Origin: a virus
Length of the DNA stretch: 20,123 nt
Strand: one strand, 5' to 3'
IMG/VR virus record: IMGVR_UViG_3300008450_000627
Location: 1-20,123 of that record
Below are positions 5,823 to 13,951 of the stretch, in pieces (position 1 is the first letter of the stretch; each line of letters opens with the position of its first letter). The notes below the pieces were generated by a model. The model worked only from the letters and a program-made list of their open reading frames with translations, was not told where the DNA came from and did not search any database. The position numbers and the translations under genes were made by a program.

Positions 5823-7445
5823 ATGAGCAGTACATTCACAGGCTTATCGGAGTTTGTTAACAACATCAAAACATTAGAGCAATCTAATGTATCCGATTAC
5901 AAAACATTATTCTTAGCGCAAGTACTCAACGTAGTTACAGGCGAGGATGTGGAGCAAGCTGCCTTAGAAGGATTGATAGATGAGCTTAATACGACAGCAA
6001 ACTACCAACTAATAGGAGCTATAAGGTACAAACGACAAACTACAGACGATAATAAATACGAAGACGAGGTAGCAAGCATAGCTTACCCAGCTGATCGTAG
6101 TAATATGCGACTACCAGTACCTGGTGAGTTAGTTCTAATTATGTCAACTCAAAGTAACTCTGGCGCGCCACAAAGGAAAGTTGAGTTATACACAAATGTA
6201 GTGACAGGAGCTAGTATTCCAAGATACGCATCGGATCCTAAGGCACTTACAAGAATAGATCGTATATCTAAGCCGGAGGGTTTCGTAAGCGGATTACTTA
6301 ACACAATAACGCAAGAAGTTGCAAATACTAGATTTCAATTAAGACTTGAGCATAAACCATTTACTTTTGTCAAAGAAGGTAGAACTATCTCAACAATGAG
6401 AGAAGGAGATATGATCGTTGAAGGACGTTTTGGAAATAGCATAAGGTTTACAAGTACAATACAAAAGGAAGGTGTGTGGAGCGATAGTCAAATGACTAGA
6501 ATAGATAATAGTGCTGATGGGGATCCTTTCTTAATTTTAAAAAACTCAAAGCCATTAGAACCTGAATTACCACAACCTGAGAATGGTATACCACAGTTAG
6601 TGGATGAGGATCCTAACGAAGATCAAAGTACAATTTACATTAACACAACACAAAACATTCCATTAATTATAGGCACTAGTAAAAAGATGTCAACTTGGGC
6701 AGTCGAGATACAGCGAACTACTAGAGAGGGTAACAAACTGCTAGCCTACACCGACCAAGCAGCACGACTACAGTCGTTCATTGAAGGCGAATACGACCCG
6801 GACTTTAAGGTATCTGTAACAGCTGACGTTGTATTTCCTGGAGAAGCTTTTGATGACGATCCAACAAACGATAAGGTTTTTGAAGGAGGTGCTAGTCAAC
6901 CAGTACCACTAACAGGACCAGCATCAACAAGACAGGAACAGTTGGTTAAGGCAGCTTTAGAAGCGTCCTTTGCACAAGGTGAAACGAAGCATAAATGCGC
7001 TCGCGGAACATTTAACCACGCAAATAATTATAGTTTATTAGTCAAAGGTCAAGCAGCGATACCAGGAATGAACGTCGCAGCTGGAGGAAATGCGAATGGG
7101 TCTGGATTTCACAACCATATGGTGCAGATAGGCTATACGAAGTTCCAAGTTAACAATATACCAAAAACTACTATGATAGCTATTTGTGAAAAAGGTCCAT
7201 TAGATAGTAACAATAATCACGTACCGTGGAATGTAGGAGATGCGATAACTTATTGGGCGTCAGATGGTAACCCAGGAGCATCTCACGTACAGTATGGACA
7301 TGCTCAAATGTATATAGGAGCTTTAACAGGAAAAGGAAATTGGACAACAGATAATAAGTATAATTACAATGGCAGCTCTTTTGTTTACAGAAGTCAAAGT
7401 TCTAATAACTGGAATTGTGTGATATTTAGAGCACCAAGAGCATAA
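5823..7445 (+). CDS. gp5-like baseplate hub paralogue B with CHAP/NlpC-P60-like C-terminus
   Basis: This second paralogue (540 residues) starts one base after the first one ends. The hub module has FTGLSE at 5-10, LIGAIRY, the LPVPGELVLIM loop at 97-107, REGDMIVEGRFGNSIRFTST at 193-212, ADGDP at 231-235, IYINTTQNIP and YDPDF at 324-328. An acidic linker follows (about 338-360). The C-terminal domain (about 365-540) has KCARGTFNHA (C392) and, 100 residues later, VGDAITYW and YGHAQMYIG (H493). This is the order of catalytic Cys, Gly-Asp turn and catalytic His seen in CHAP and NlpC/P60 amidases and endopeptidases, which cleave peptide or amide bonds of peptidoglycan. At DNA level its first bases resemble paralogue C more than A. 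The domain class is inferred from motifs. Confidence 0.75.
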   Translation: MSSTFTGLSEFVNNIKTLEQSNVSDYKTLFLAQVLNVVTGEDVEQAALEGLIDELNTTANYQLIGAIRYKRQTTDDNKYEDEVASIAYPADRSNMRLPVPGELVLIMSTQSNSGAPQRKVELYTNVVTGASIPRYASDPKALTRIDRISKPEGFVSGLLNTITQEVANTRFQLRLEHKPFTFVKEGRTISTMREGDMIVEGRFGNSIRFTSTIQKEGVWSDSQMTRIDNSADGDPFLILKNSKPLEPELPQPENGIPQLVDEDPNEDQSTIYINTTQNIPLIIGTSKKMSTWAVEIQRTTREGNKLLAYTDQAARLQSFIEGEYDPDFKVSVTADVVFPGEAFDDDPTNDKVFEGGASQPVPLTGPASTRQEQLVKAALEASFAQGETKHKCARGTFNHANNYSLLVKGQAAIPGMNVAAGGNANGSGFHNHMVQIGYTKFQVNNIPKTTMIAICEKGPLDSNNNHVPWNVGDAITYWASDGNPGASHVQYGHAQMYIGALTGKGNWTTDNKYNYNGSSFVYRSQSSNNWNCVIFRAPRA

Positions 7446-7447
7446 CA

Positions 7448-9097
7448 ATGGGTAGTACATTTAGTGGTTTATCGGAAGTATTAGGGCCTAACAACACAAA
7501 GCCAAACCCTTCGTCACGTAAGAAGGGTTCTGAGAGAATACTGCTTGGGCATGTACTGGATACAATCTTAGATGAATCATCACCATATTACAACTCTGAG
7601 TATGGCGTAGGAGCAATACGTTTTCGAGCAATACCAGAAGACTACAAAAAAGAAGAGAAGAACGTCAGTCTATTTGCATTCCCTGCAAACCGATCAAGGT
7701 ACCAAGTGCCCTTACCAGGGGAGCAAGTAATGATATACCCAGTGTTAGTAGGCACAAGATTGAAGTACGCTTACGGAACTATTGTAAAGCAGTCGCTGAA
7801 TATTGCGTATGGATCAGAGCCGTTTTTATCGACTACAGCTTTTAACATTGATAGAGATTTGTTAGATGCTTTGGTAAATGAACCTTTATTAGCTACTCGA
7901 TTCCAAGATAAGCTACAAATACCATATGAGGATTATGAAAATTCAAGCTATGGAGTAACCTCTCTGAGAGAGGGTGATACAATTCTTGAAGGAAGGTTTG
8001 GTAGTTCCATCTTATTCACAAGTACAATGGATAAGATCATCGTAAAGGATCTATACAGCGACCTGCATATAGGGTCAGATGTCCTAAGTAAGGTGCAGAC
8101 TACAGAAGATGGGGATCCTATAACAATACTGCAAGCAAGTAAAAAAATAACAACTGACGAGTCTTATCTCATAAAACCTTCAATCAATGAAACGGACTCT
8201 GTTGTGTATCTCACAAGCACACAAACAATTCCAATGGAAGTTGCAACTAGCAAAAGAATGGATACATGGAATATAAAAGTAACAAGACCAAAACCATTTC
8301 AGAGAGTAGAGGACTTTGAGTCTACAAGGTTGCAAGCTACGTTTGACGGTATATACGACCCTAATTTTAGATTTGAGATTAACTTAAATGTTGCTGGATT
8401 TGTAGGAGGAGGTGGTGGCTTTGATATTGGTTCATTAGGAAGTGGTGGATCAAAAGATGAAAATATTCGAGTGCTAATAAACGCTATGCAGCAGGCTGGG
8501 ATAACAAATCCATTCTCGCAAGTAGGGATATTGGGGGTTATAGGAAAAGAGTGTGGATTTATACCAAAGGATGAATACGGATACGGCAATACATCAAATG
8601 AGAGGTTGAGGCATTTATTTGGATCGAGATTGGATCAATTTGATGAACCAGAGCTTGAAGCCTTAAAGAAAAGGGATGAAGAATTCTATGATTACATCTA
8701 TGGATATTTGGATAAATCACCAGGAAAGGAATGGAGAAAGCACACTGAACCAGGAGATGGTTGGAAGTATCGTGGACGTGGTTTTAACCAAATAACGTTT
8801 AAGGCATCCTACGAGAAGTACGGTAAGATGGTAGGCGTGGATTTGGTAGCAGATCCAAATCAATTAAATAATGTTCCAACTGCAGCAGCACTTGCAATTA
8901 AATTTCTATTAAACGGAATTGCAGGAAAAAAGATTCAAAAAGAAAAGAATAGCTTTACGTCGATAGACGACGCTGTTTATTGGTTTGTAAGAGCAAATCA
9001 CGGCGGTGGTGAGGTGAGAGGATCTGAAGGACATTTAAAGGCCTTAGAGATTGCAAATGCACTTTACGCAGCTGGTGTGGTGGGGAGAGGGGTATAG
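7448..9097 (+). CDS. gp5-like baseplate hub paralogue C with GH19/lysozyme-like C-terminus
   Basis: This third paralogue (549 residues) starts 2 nt after the second. The hub module shows FSGLSE, VGAIRF, PLPGEQVMIY at 88-97, REGDTILEGRFGSSILFTST at 174-193, EDGDP at 220-224, VYLTSTQTIP at 253-262 and YDPNF at 303-307. A Gly/Ser-rich linker (about 318-335) leads to the C-terminal domain (about 336-549). This has IGKECGF with E368 at the expected catalytic Glu position, GDGWKYRGRGFNQIT at 436-450, YEKYG and VADPNQLNN. These are hallmarks of GH19 chitinase-like endolysins, which hydrolyse the glycan backbone of peptidoglycan. It is the closest counterpart of the lysozyme domain in T4 gp5, although from a different glycosidase family. 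Both calls look secure. Confidence 0.82.
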   Translation: MGSTFSGLSEVLGPNNTKPNPSSRKKGSERILLGHVLDTILDESSPYYNSEYGVGAIRFRAIPEDYKKEEKNVSLFAFPANRSRYQVPLPGEQVMIYPVLVGTRLKYAYGTIVKQSLNIAYGSEPFLSTTAFNIDRDLLDALVNEPLLATRFQDKLQIPYEDYENSSYGVTSLREGDTILEGRFGSSILFTSTMDKIIVKDLYSDLHIGSDVLSKVQTTEDGDPITILQASKKITTDESYLIKPSINETDSVVYLTSTQTIPMEVATSKRMDTWNIKVTRPKPFQRVEDFESTRLQATFDGIYDPNFRFEINLNVAGFVGGGGGFDIGSLGSGGSKDENIRVLINAMQQAGITNPFSQVGILGVIGKECGFIPKDEYGYGNTSNERLRHLFGSRLDQFDEPELEALKKRDEEFYDYIYGYLDKSPGKEWRKHTEPGDGWKYRGRGFNQITFKASYEKYGKMVGVDLVADPNQLNNVPTAAALAIKFLLNGIAGKKIQKEKNSFTSIDDAVYWFVRANHGGGEVRGSEGHLKALEIANALYAAGVVGRGV

Positions 9098-9099
9098 TG

Positions 9100-9130
9100 T
9101 TTGATTTAAACTAAAAATTTCGTATATTTA
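9100..9130 (+). promoter_or_regulatory. Candidate Bacteroidota-type promoter before the spike gene
   Basis: TTTG at 9100-9103 and TATATTTA at 9123-9130 are separated by 19 nt. The known Bacteroidota pattern is a TTTG -33 element and a TAnnTTTG -7 element with about this spacing; only the last base of the -7 element deviates. The ATG follows 10 nt later, so the transcript would have almost no leader. Confidence 0.4.
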
Positions 9131-9140
9131 AAATTAAAGT

Positions 9141-10061
9141 ATGAGCCAATCAATACAAGAGATAAGCCAACAAGGTACACTGGTTGCAGGAAGCTTCCAA
9201 GCTTCTGGTAGCAACGGATCAGGATCCAATGCAAGTGGCTCAGCTACATCAGGATCTGGTAGTGTGTTTGGCTTGCCAATGAAAGACTATCTATATGATC
9301 AAGGTATAACAGTCGATCCAATACAACCAGGTGCAGGACTTAAAGCAGTTGGATTGGTTGCAAACGGAAAGTTTATTGTAAATGATCACGATGCTGGAAG
9401 TCCATCGATATTGATAAATTCTGGACGAGTTATTGTGAACTCAAAAGATAGCCAGACTATTATAGCAGGTGCTCAAGGCGTTGCGTTAACATCACCAACA
9501 AGAGTAAATATAGATGCTGACGAAAGTGTTACAATATTTGGAGACTCAGGAGTTTACCTAGGCATACCAGCAAAAGGGCAACCACCTAAACCACTCTCGA
9601 TTATACCAGGAGACCCTAGATTCTTTAAAGAAGGTAAAAAGCTAAAATCATATCCATCACCAGACGTTCCTTACGAACCAATGGTATTAGGATTAAAGCT
9701 AATCAACTGGCTAGATGACCTACTTGTGGTGTTAAAATATCAACAATCACTAACACCAGTTGGCTATGCAACAGCAAGAGAAGACACGCAGTGGGATTTT
9801 ATGGCACTACAGACTAGGCTACAGGAGTTAATTTCCACAGAAGTTTTTGTAGATGGGTATTCACATGAACAACCTGACTACGATACGTTACCTAAGCCAC
9901 CAACTGATGCTGAGATCACAAAACCACAAACCTCTATAGACGTTAATGTTAACGCTAGCATCAGCAACCCGCTAACAACACCTTCAGTACCAGCTGGCCC
10001 AAATATAAGCAAACCAGGATACTACGAATCAGCAGGACCAACAGTTCCTGCACTAAACTAA
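9141..10061 (+). CDS. Beta-helical tail-spike (needle) candidate
   Basis: This protein of 306 residues has four visible parts. Residues 1-20 are a polar N-terminus. Residues 21-42 form a low-complexity Ser/Gly/Asn/Ala linker. About 57-142 is a run of short beta-strands with regular hydrophobic, Gly and Asp spacing (SILINSGRVIVNSKDS, QTIIAGAQGVALTSPT, RVNIDADESVTIFGDSGVYL), like the triple-stranded beta-helix of T4 gp5C and VgrG needles. The rest (about 180-306) is a helical segment plus a Pro-rich tail (EITKPQTS, ISNPLTTPSVPAGPN). There is no PAAR-like metal-binding pattern. It follows the three hub genes, so I infer that the needle, which is part of gp5 in T4, is encoded separately here. The A/T-rich leader has a candidate promoter. 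Confidence 0.6.
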   Translation: MSQSIQEISQQGTLVAGSFQASGSNGSGSNASGSATSGSGSVFGLPMKDYLYDQGITVDPIQPGAGLKAVGLVANGKFIVNDHDAGSPSILINSGRVIVNSKDSQTIIAGAQGVALTSPTRVNIDADESVTIFGDSGVYLGIPAKGQPPKPLSIIPGDPRFFKEGKKLKSYPSPDVPYEPMVLGLKLINWLDDLLVVLKYQQSLTPVGYATAREDTQWDFMALQTRLQELISTEVFVDGYSHEQPDYDTLPKPPTDAEITKPQTSIDVNVNASISNPLTTPSVPAGPNISKPGYYESAGPTVPALN

Positions 10062-10065
10062 TTAT

Positions 10066-10851
10066 ATGGCTAATTTAACAGGAACAATGTCATCGGTAAT
10101 GGGAGTCAACTTAGATACCGAAGCAGCAGCAAAGTACAGCGAGATGGTTACAGCCTTTGGTAGCGAAATGCCTTTGCTTTACGGATACGTGTCTGAGTGG
10201 GACTGGTATGCGGAAATGGCGCCATGTGCAATAGTCCAGGAATCTAAGATTGATGAGTTTGAGAAAGTAAAGGGTCTTATAGCAAAACCAGACCCTACAG
10301 AAGACGATCGTACAACTATAAGTAACTTTATGAGCCGTATTAGTGAATTTGATATGGCAAAGCATCCTAACGCTGGAAAAGCGTGGGCTGCTTTTGATAA
10401 GTTCAATCTAACCTGGCCCTCTCCTTTTTTCAAGAGTTCTGGATTGTCGTATGTTTACGGCTGGCCAAATGTACAGTCGTTGGATCCACGTCGCACAGGA
10501 AAAACTATTGTATTTCAAGACCCTTCTACATACTTTGAGTGGTTAATCGAGAATAGCTATAAGTATGGTTTTGTTTGGTACGGACCTACAAACGAGGTGT
10601 TTACCTACGTAGGACAGTCAGCAACATATAGTCCTGATTTTATTGCAGCTGCATCTATGGGATTAAAAGCTCCACTATACACTATCTACAAACAAGCTAA
10701 AGGGAAAGCACCAGCAAGTAAGCAAGAAATCGTAGACTGGGTAAACAACCTACCAGCTACTGGATACGTTGTTAACAATGGACTGATACCAAAAGACAAA
10801 TTAGCAAACTCATGGATAGCATGGGATCTGTTCATGAATAAAATAGCGTAA
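10066..10851 (+). CDS. Virion protein with a degenerate VanY/M15-like peptidase domain
   Basis: The protein has 261 residues and lies 4 nt after the spike gene. Residues 138-183 resemble the conserved core of VanY/M15 D-alanyl-D-alanine carboxypeptidases: a fragment shaped like HxxGxAxD, then WLIENSYKYGFVWYG at 159-173, then a strand ending TYVG at 180-183 where the family usually has WHFRYVG. All three expected zinc ligands are replaced: R142 for His, V149 for Asp and V178 for His. If the alignment is right, the domain is catalytically dead. The N-terminal 110 residues are helical and aromatic-rich (YVSEWDWYAEM), and the C-terminal 60 form helices. The context suggests a baseplate or hub component. 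The VanY relationship is a pattern reading and could be coincidental. Confidence 0.5.
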   Translation: MANLTGTMSSVMGVNLDTEAAAKYSEMVTAFGSEMPLLYGYVSEWDWYAEMAPCAIVQESKIDEFEKVKGLIAKPDPTEDDRTTISNFMSRISEFDMAKHPNAGKAWAAFDKFNLTWPSPFFKSSGLSYVYGWPNVQSLDPRRTGKTIVFQDPSTYFEWLIENSYKYGFVWYGPTNEVFTYVGQSATYSPDFIAAASMGLKAPLYTIYKQAKGKAPASKQEIVDWVNNLPATGYVVNNGLIPKDKLANSWIAWDLFMNKIA

Positions 10852-13800
10852 TGGATTTTCAAGAGATTTTTACTAAGAAGCTAGCTAATGACTTGGAGCA
10901 AGGGGTGTATGCAAATGCAGATGACTTTGCTGCTGGAATTACCAAGCATTATATGTCTTCGTTATCTCTGAACGCTCCAAACGGCATCCCACTAACAATG
11001 CCTTCTCCGTTAGCGGCAGGTACGCCGGTACCAGTAGGTCCAGGAAACTCAATTACAAATAAGACAAGAGAGAGAATATTTTATAATACGGTTAGAGTCT
11101 ATTTTGTTGGTAAGGAGATATCTCAAGGAAAACTCAGGATACAATCACTATCACAAGACATCCAATCAGCAATCACAACTTACAACAAACTAACCAGCGA
11201 GATTCAAGACCTGCAAATACAGATACAGAATCTAGATGACCAGCTTCGTGAGATTAGAGAAAAGATACAAAGTATTGTGCCTGAGTTTAAGAAGTTTATT
11301 AACACCAAAAAGGAGATAATAAAAAGCGCTTTAGATGAAGTTAAGACTTTAGGAGATAGGTTTAGACAACTAAGCGCACAAAATTTATCAGACTTTAACT
11401 TTAACGAAGTGATGGCGCAAGAAATTGCAGACTTGCAATCATTACTTAGTCTGAAAGTGGAGCCAAGTTTAAACATAGCGTCAATAGAAGAAACTTTTCA
11501 AACACTGACAAGCTTTGCACGCAGTTCTAGAAATATAGTGAATAAGTATAAAAACACTTTTACCAGAGAAGCCAATTTCAAAACTTACGTATCTAAAAAA
11601 ATAAGAGCTGTTGTAAATGAGTTTATGAAAATACTTAACGGCTTTATCAACCCTGAGAAGTTTATTGGATACTGGAAAGAGCTAATCTATGTGCCAGGTG
11701 GAAGGGTGATAGGCAATACAATGCTTCAAATTATCGAAAATAACAAAAAACTAAAGGAGCTTAAGAAGAAGTTGTTAGCTAAGGTAGAAGCTAAAAAAAT
11801 AAGTGTTAGAGCTCAATTAGATAAGAAGTTAGATGATCTAAAAAATAGATTAGCGGATACGATTAAGCGTGTACAAAGCAAAATTGCAAAAGAAAAGGAG
11901 TTAAATGGACGAACTAAGAGGAAGGAAAGATTAGCAGCTGGTCGAAAGGTTAGAGAAACCGCAAAGCGAGTAAAAGCAAAAGCAAAAAAGATTCGCAGAG
12001 CAATACGACACTACAGACTAATACTAGACACCATACAAACTATATTCACAAAACTGTTTACCATATACACGACAATAAAGCAAGCTATACAGCAAGCAAT
12101 AGATACGGTAGCGGATGTAAAAGAAAAATATGGTGAGATAAAGTCCAGCATAGAAGAGTCAATCTCAGCAGCTGCCAAAGAAGCACGTCAACAAGCTTTG
12201 AATGCATTTAAAAGAAACACAACATTGCTAAACGCAGATACATCTACTGCACAACTTTTAGAAAGCGTAGGCGACAGTACTCCAATAGTGAGACAAATAA
12301 TGGAGCAAGTTCAAAACCTATACAAGCTTAATCCACCACAAGTGGCAGCTTTTCTTAGAAGGGGTGGTGAAAAGGTTATGCTTGTCACAAAGAGCGTTGA
12401 GACTATATTAGCCGTCGATATACCTAGACTGAAAAAGCTACTATCAATAAAGCCTAATGATCCATATTACCAACAGCTAATGCAAGAGGTAGATCGTATT
12501 ACGGAAGATTATAATTCCGTTGAAGGTGGTGCGGTTGGGGTAGCGAGCATTGTGAGAGGAGATGTGGATAGACATATGACTTATCTGCGCTTGATAAGAA
12601 GCTGTCGGGTAATCAACAATAAAATAGACGAGGCTGAGGTAACGGTCCAAAGATTGATTAGCGATAAAGAAGAGGAGTTGATAGCTGTAGTACAGGAGCA
12701 ACAGTACTTAGATGAGTACATCAATACATTATTGGACACCAATCCAACAGCTAAACGAATAAGGAATAAAAAAAGGAAGAATGAGTTTAACATAGTGAAG
12801 GCAAAGGAAAAATTAAACAAGTTCAGAAAGCTTGCTAAGGAGGCTCGATTAGCATATCAACTAGTTGTAAATGCTCCTCGTGTATTTGTAGGATTAGTAC
12901 AAAATACTGATGCACCCATAACACAAAACGAAGCTGGTGTTAGACAATTAGTTAATACCTTTTTAGAACTACAACTCGAAAGGGGCAAAATTACAAGAGA
13001 TCAAAAGCAAGCTGATATTAAGAAGTTCAACGCTAAGGTTGCAGACTTAAAAGCGTACGAGCAGATATTTCTATTCTTTAAGCGAATCATAGAGGAATGT
13101 AAAGAAACGGGGTTAGTAGCTCAAATTAAAAAAATATACGAAGAGAAAGTGGTAGCTAAGGGAAATGCTATCCAAGGAGCAGCAACTGGAGTTTTTGAAA
13201 ATCTAATGGAGATATTAGATGGAGCAAGAAGCAAACCAACGTTGCAAGAGCTTGCAGCTATACCAGGGCAACTAAAGGCTCAAGGCGATTTAGCATACTC
13301 AATAATAAGAGCAGAAAAGGCAGCGTTTAAACGACTGAGAGTAAAAGCTGCTGGATTAGGAAGTTTTATACCACAGGATACGAGAGATCCTGGACTTCTT
13401 TATCTCCGATATAAGTTATCAAAAGTATCAGATTTAATTTTACCAATAATTGATGGTATAGGACTGTTCTTTAAAAAGATAGTGGAGCTTATAGAGGATC
13501 TTCTGGATCCTGTTATTGCCTACATAAAAGGAGAGGCTGCAAAGCAAAAAGAAAAACTCGAACAGGATGTCGCAGCATATGCTAAAGCAAAAGCCGATTC
13601 TAGGATAAATCTTGATGCTAAAATCATGTCTTTTATTTTTGGATTAGCTGGAAGATTGTTTTGGACGGGAATTAGTTGGACAAATCAATATGGTACCAAA
13701 TTTATTGTAACTAATGTTGGTAGATTTTACCCTCAAATGCAAGCTTTGAGCGAAAATGGTGCACAAGGATATGCAGAAGAGTTGGGAGAAGGATTTAACC

Positions 13801-13910
13801 GCCAACTTGAGCGTATGAGCGGTATAGCCATACCACCACTAAGTACCGGAATTGCACCGTTTACATGGCGTGGGTACTTGTCAAAACAAGACTATGTCAT
13901 AGGTTACTAA
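10851..13910 (+). CDS. Large coiled-coil structural protein, tape-measure candidate
   Basis: This protein of 1019 residues starts on the stop of the previous gene. The first 90 residues look like a compact N-terminal domain (FTKKLANDLEQG, then a Pro-rich segment). About 93-190 is a long coiled coil (for example IQDLQIQIQNLDDQLREIREKIQ). About 290-395 is extremely Lys/Arg-rich and helical (RVKAKAKKIRRAIRHYR). About 395-450 is an amphipathic helical stretch (IQTIFTKLFTIYTTIKQAIQQ), and more coiled coil follows up to about 800. A hydrophobic stretch near 860-895 (LILPIIDGIGLFFKKIVELI) could interact with membranes. Long helical rods with such a segment are typical of tape measure proteins; at roughly 1.5 angstrom per residue the tail would be near 150 nm. 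A large baseplate protein is the alternative. I see no peptidase motif. Confidence 0.6.
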   Translation: MDFQEIFTKKLANDLEQGVYANADDFAAGITKHYMSSLSLNAPNGIPLTMPSPLAAGTPVPVGPGNSITNKTRERIFYNTVRVYFVGKEISQGKLRIQSLSQDIQSAITTYNKLTSEIQDLQIQIQNLDDQLREIREKIQSIVPEFKKFINTKKEIIKSALDEVKTLGDRFRQLSAQNLSDFNFNEVMAQEIADLQSLLSLKVEPSLNIASIEETFQTLTSFARSSRNIVNKYKNTFTREANFKTYVSKKIRAVVNEFMKILNGFINPEKFIGYWKELIYVPGGRVIGNTMLQIIENNKKLKELKKKLLAKVEAKKISVRAQLDKKLDDLKNRLADTIKRVQSKIAKEKELNGRTKRKERLAAGRKVRETAKRVKAKAKKIRRAIRHYRLILDTIQTIFTKLFTIYTTIKQAIQQAIDTVADVKEKYGEIKSSIEESISAAAKEARQQALNAFKRNTTLLNADTSTAQLLESVGDSTPIVRQIMEQVQNLYKLNPPQVAAFLRRGGEKVMLVTKSVETILAVDIPRLKKLLSIKPNDPYYQQLMQEVDRITEDYNSVEGGAVGVASIVRGDVDRHMTYLRLIRSCRVINNKIDEAEVTVQRLISDKEEELIAVVQEQQYLDEYINTLLDTNPTAKRIRNKKRKNEFNIVKAKEKLNKFRKLAKEARLAYQLVVNAPRVFVGLVQNTDAPITQNEAGVRQLVNTFLELQLERGKITRDQKQADIKKFNAKVADLKAYEQIFLFFKRIIEECKETGLVAQIKKIYEEKVVAKGNAIQGAATGVFENLMEILDGARSKPTLQELAAIPGQLKAQGDLAYSIIRAEKAAFKRLRVKAAGLGSFIPQDTRDPGLLYLRYKLSKVSDLILPIIDGIGLFFKKIVELIEDLLDPVIAYIKGEAAKQKEKLEQDVAAYAKAKADSRINLDAKIMSFIFGLAGRLFWTGISWTNQYGTKFIVTNVGRFYPQMQALSENGAQGYAEELGEGFNRQLERMSGIAIPPLSTGIAPFTWRGYLSKQDYVIGY

Positions 13911-13931
13911 CAGAATACTACAATAAAGCCC

Positions 13932-13939
13932 TATTTATA
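13932..13939 (+). promoter_or_regulatory. AT-only octamer in the 13911-13951 gap
   Basis: TATTTATA lies 12 nt before the ATG at 13952 and is followed by an almost pure A leader (AAAAAACAAAAAT). The octamer is similar to those in the other three longer gaps. An overlapping TATAAAAA at 13936-13943 is one base from the T4 late element TATAAATA. It is either a late promoter or an A-rich translation-initiation region. Confidence 0.3.
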
Positions 13940-13951
13940 AAAAACAAAAAT

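Noticed and set aside
7505-7529. 8-bp inverted repeat AACCCTTC/GAAGGGTT with a 9-nt loop in hub C
   Set aside because: One or two perfect 8-bp stems with short loops are expected by chance in 20 kb. It falls in a Ser/Lys-rich, probably flexible part of the coding region, with no T-run.
9208-9264. Ser/Gly-coding repetitive DNA read as a possible phase-variable repeat
   Set aside because: The codons vary (GGATCAGGATCC, GGATCTGGT and so on), and there is no uniform short tandem unit that could slip. It is a low-complexity protein linker.
13865-13951. N-terminal extension of the gene before gp25
   Set aside because: It overlaps the end of the 1019-residue gene and reads as unrelated sequence. 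The ATG at 13952 follows a clean A-rich leader and starts a typical amphipathic helix.
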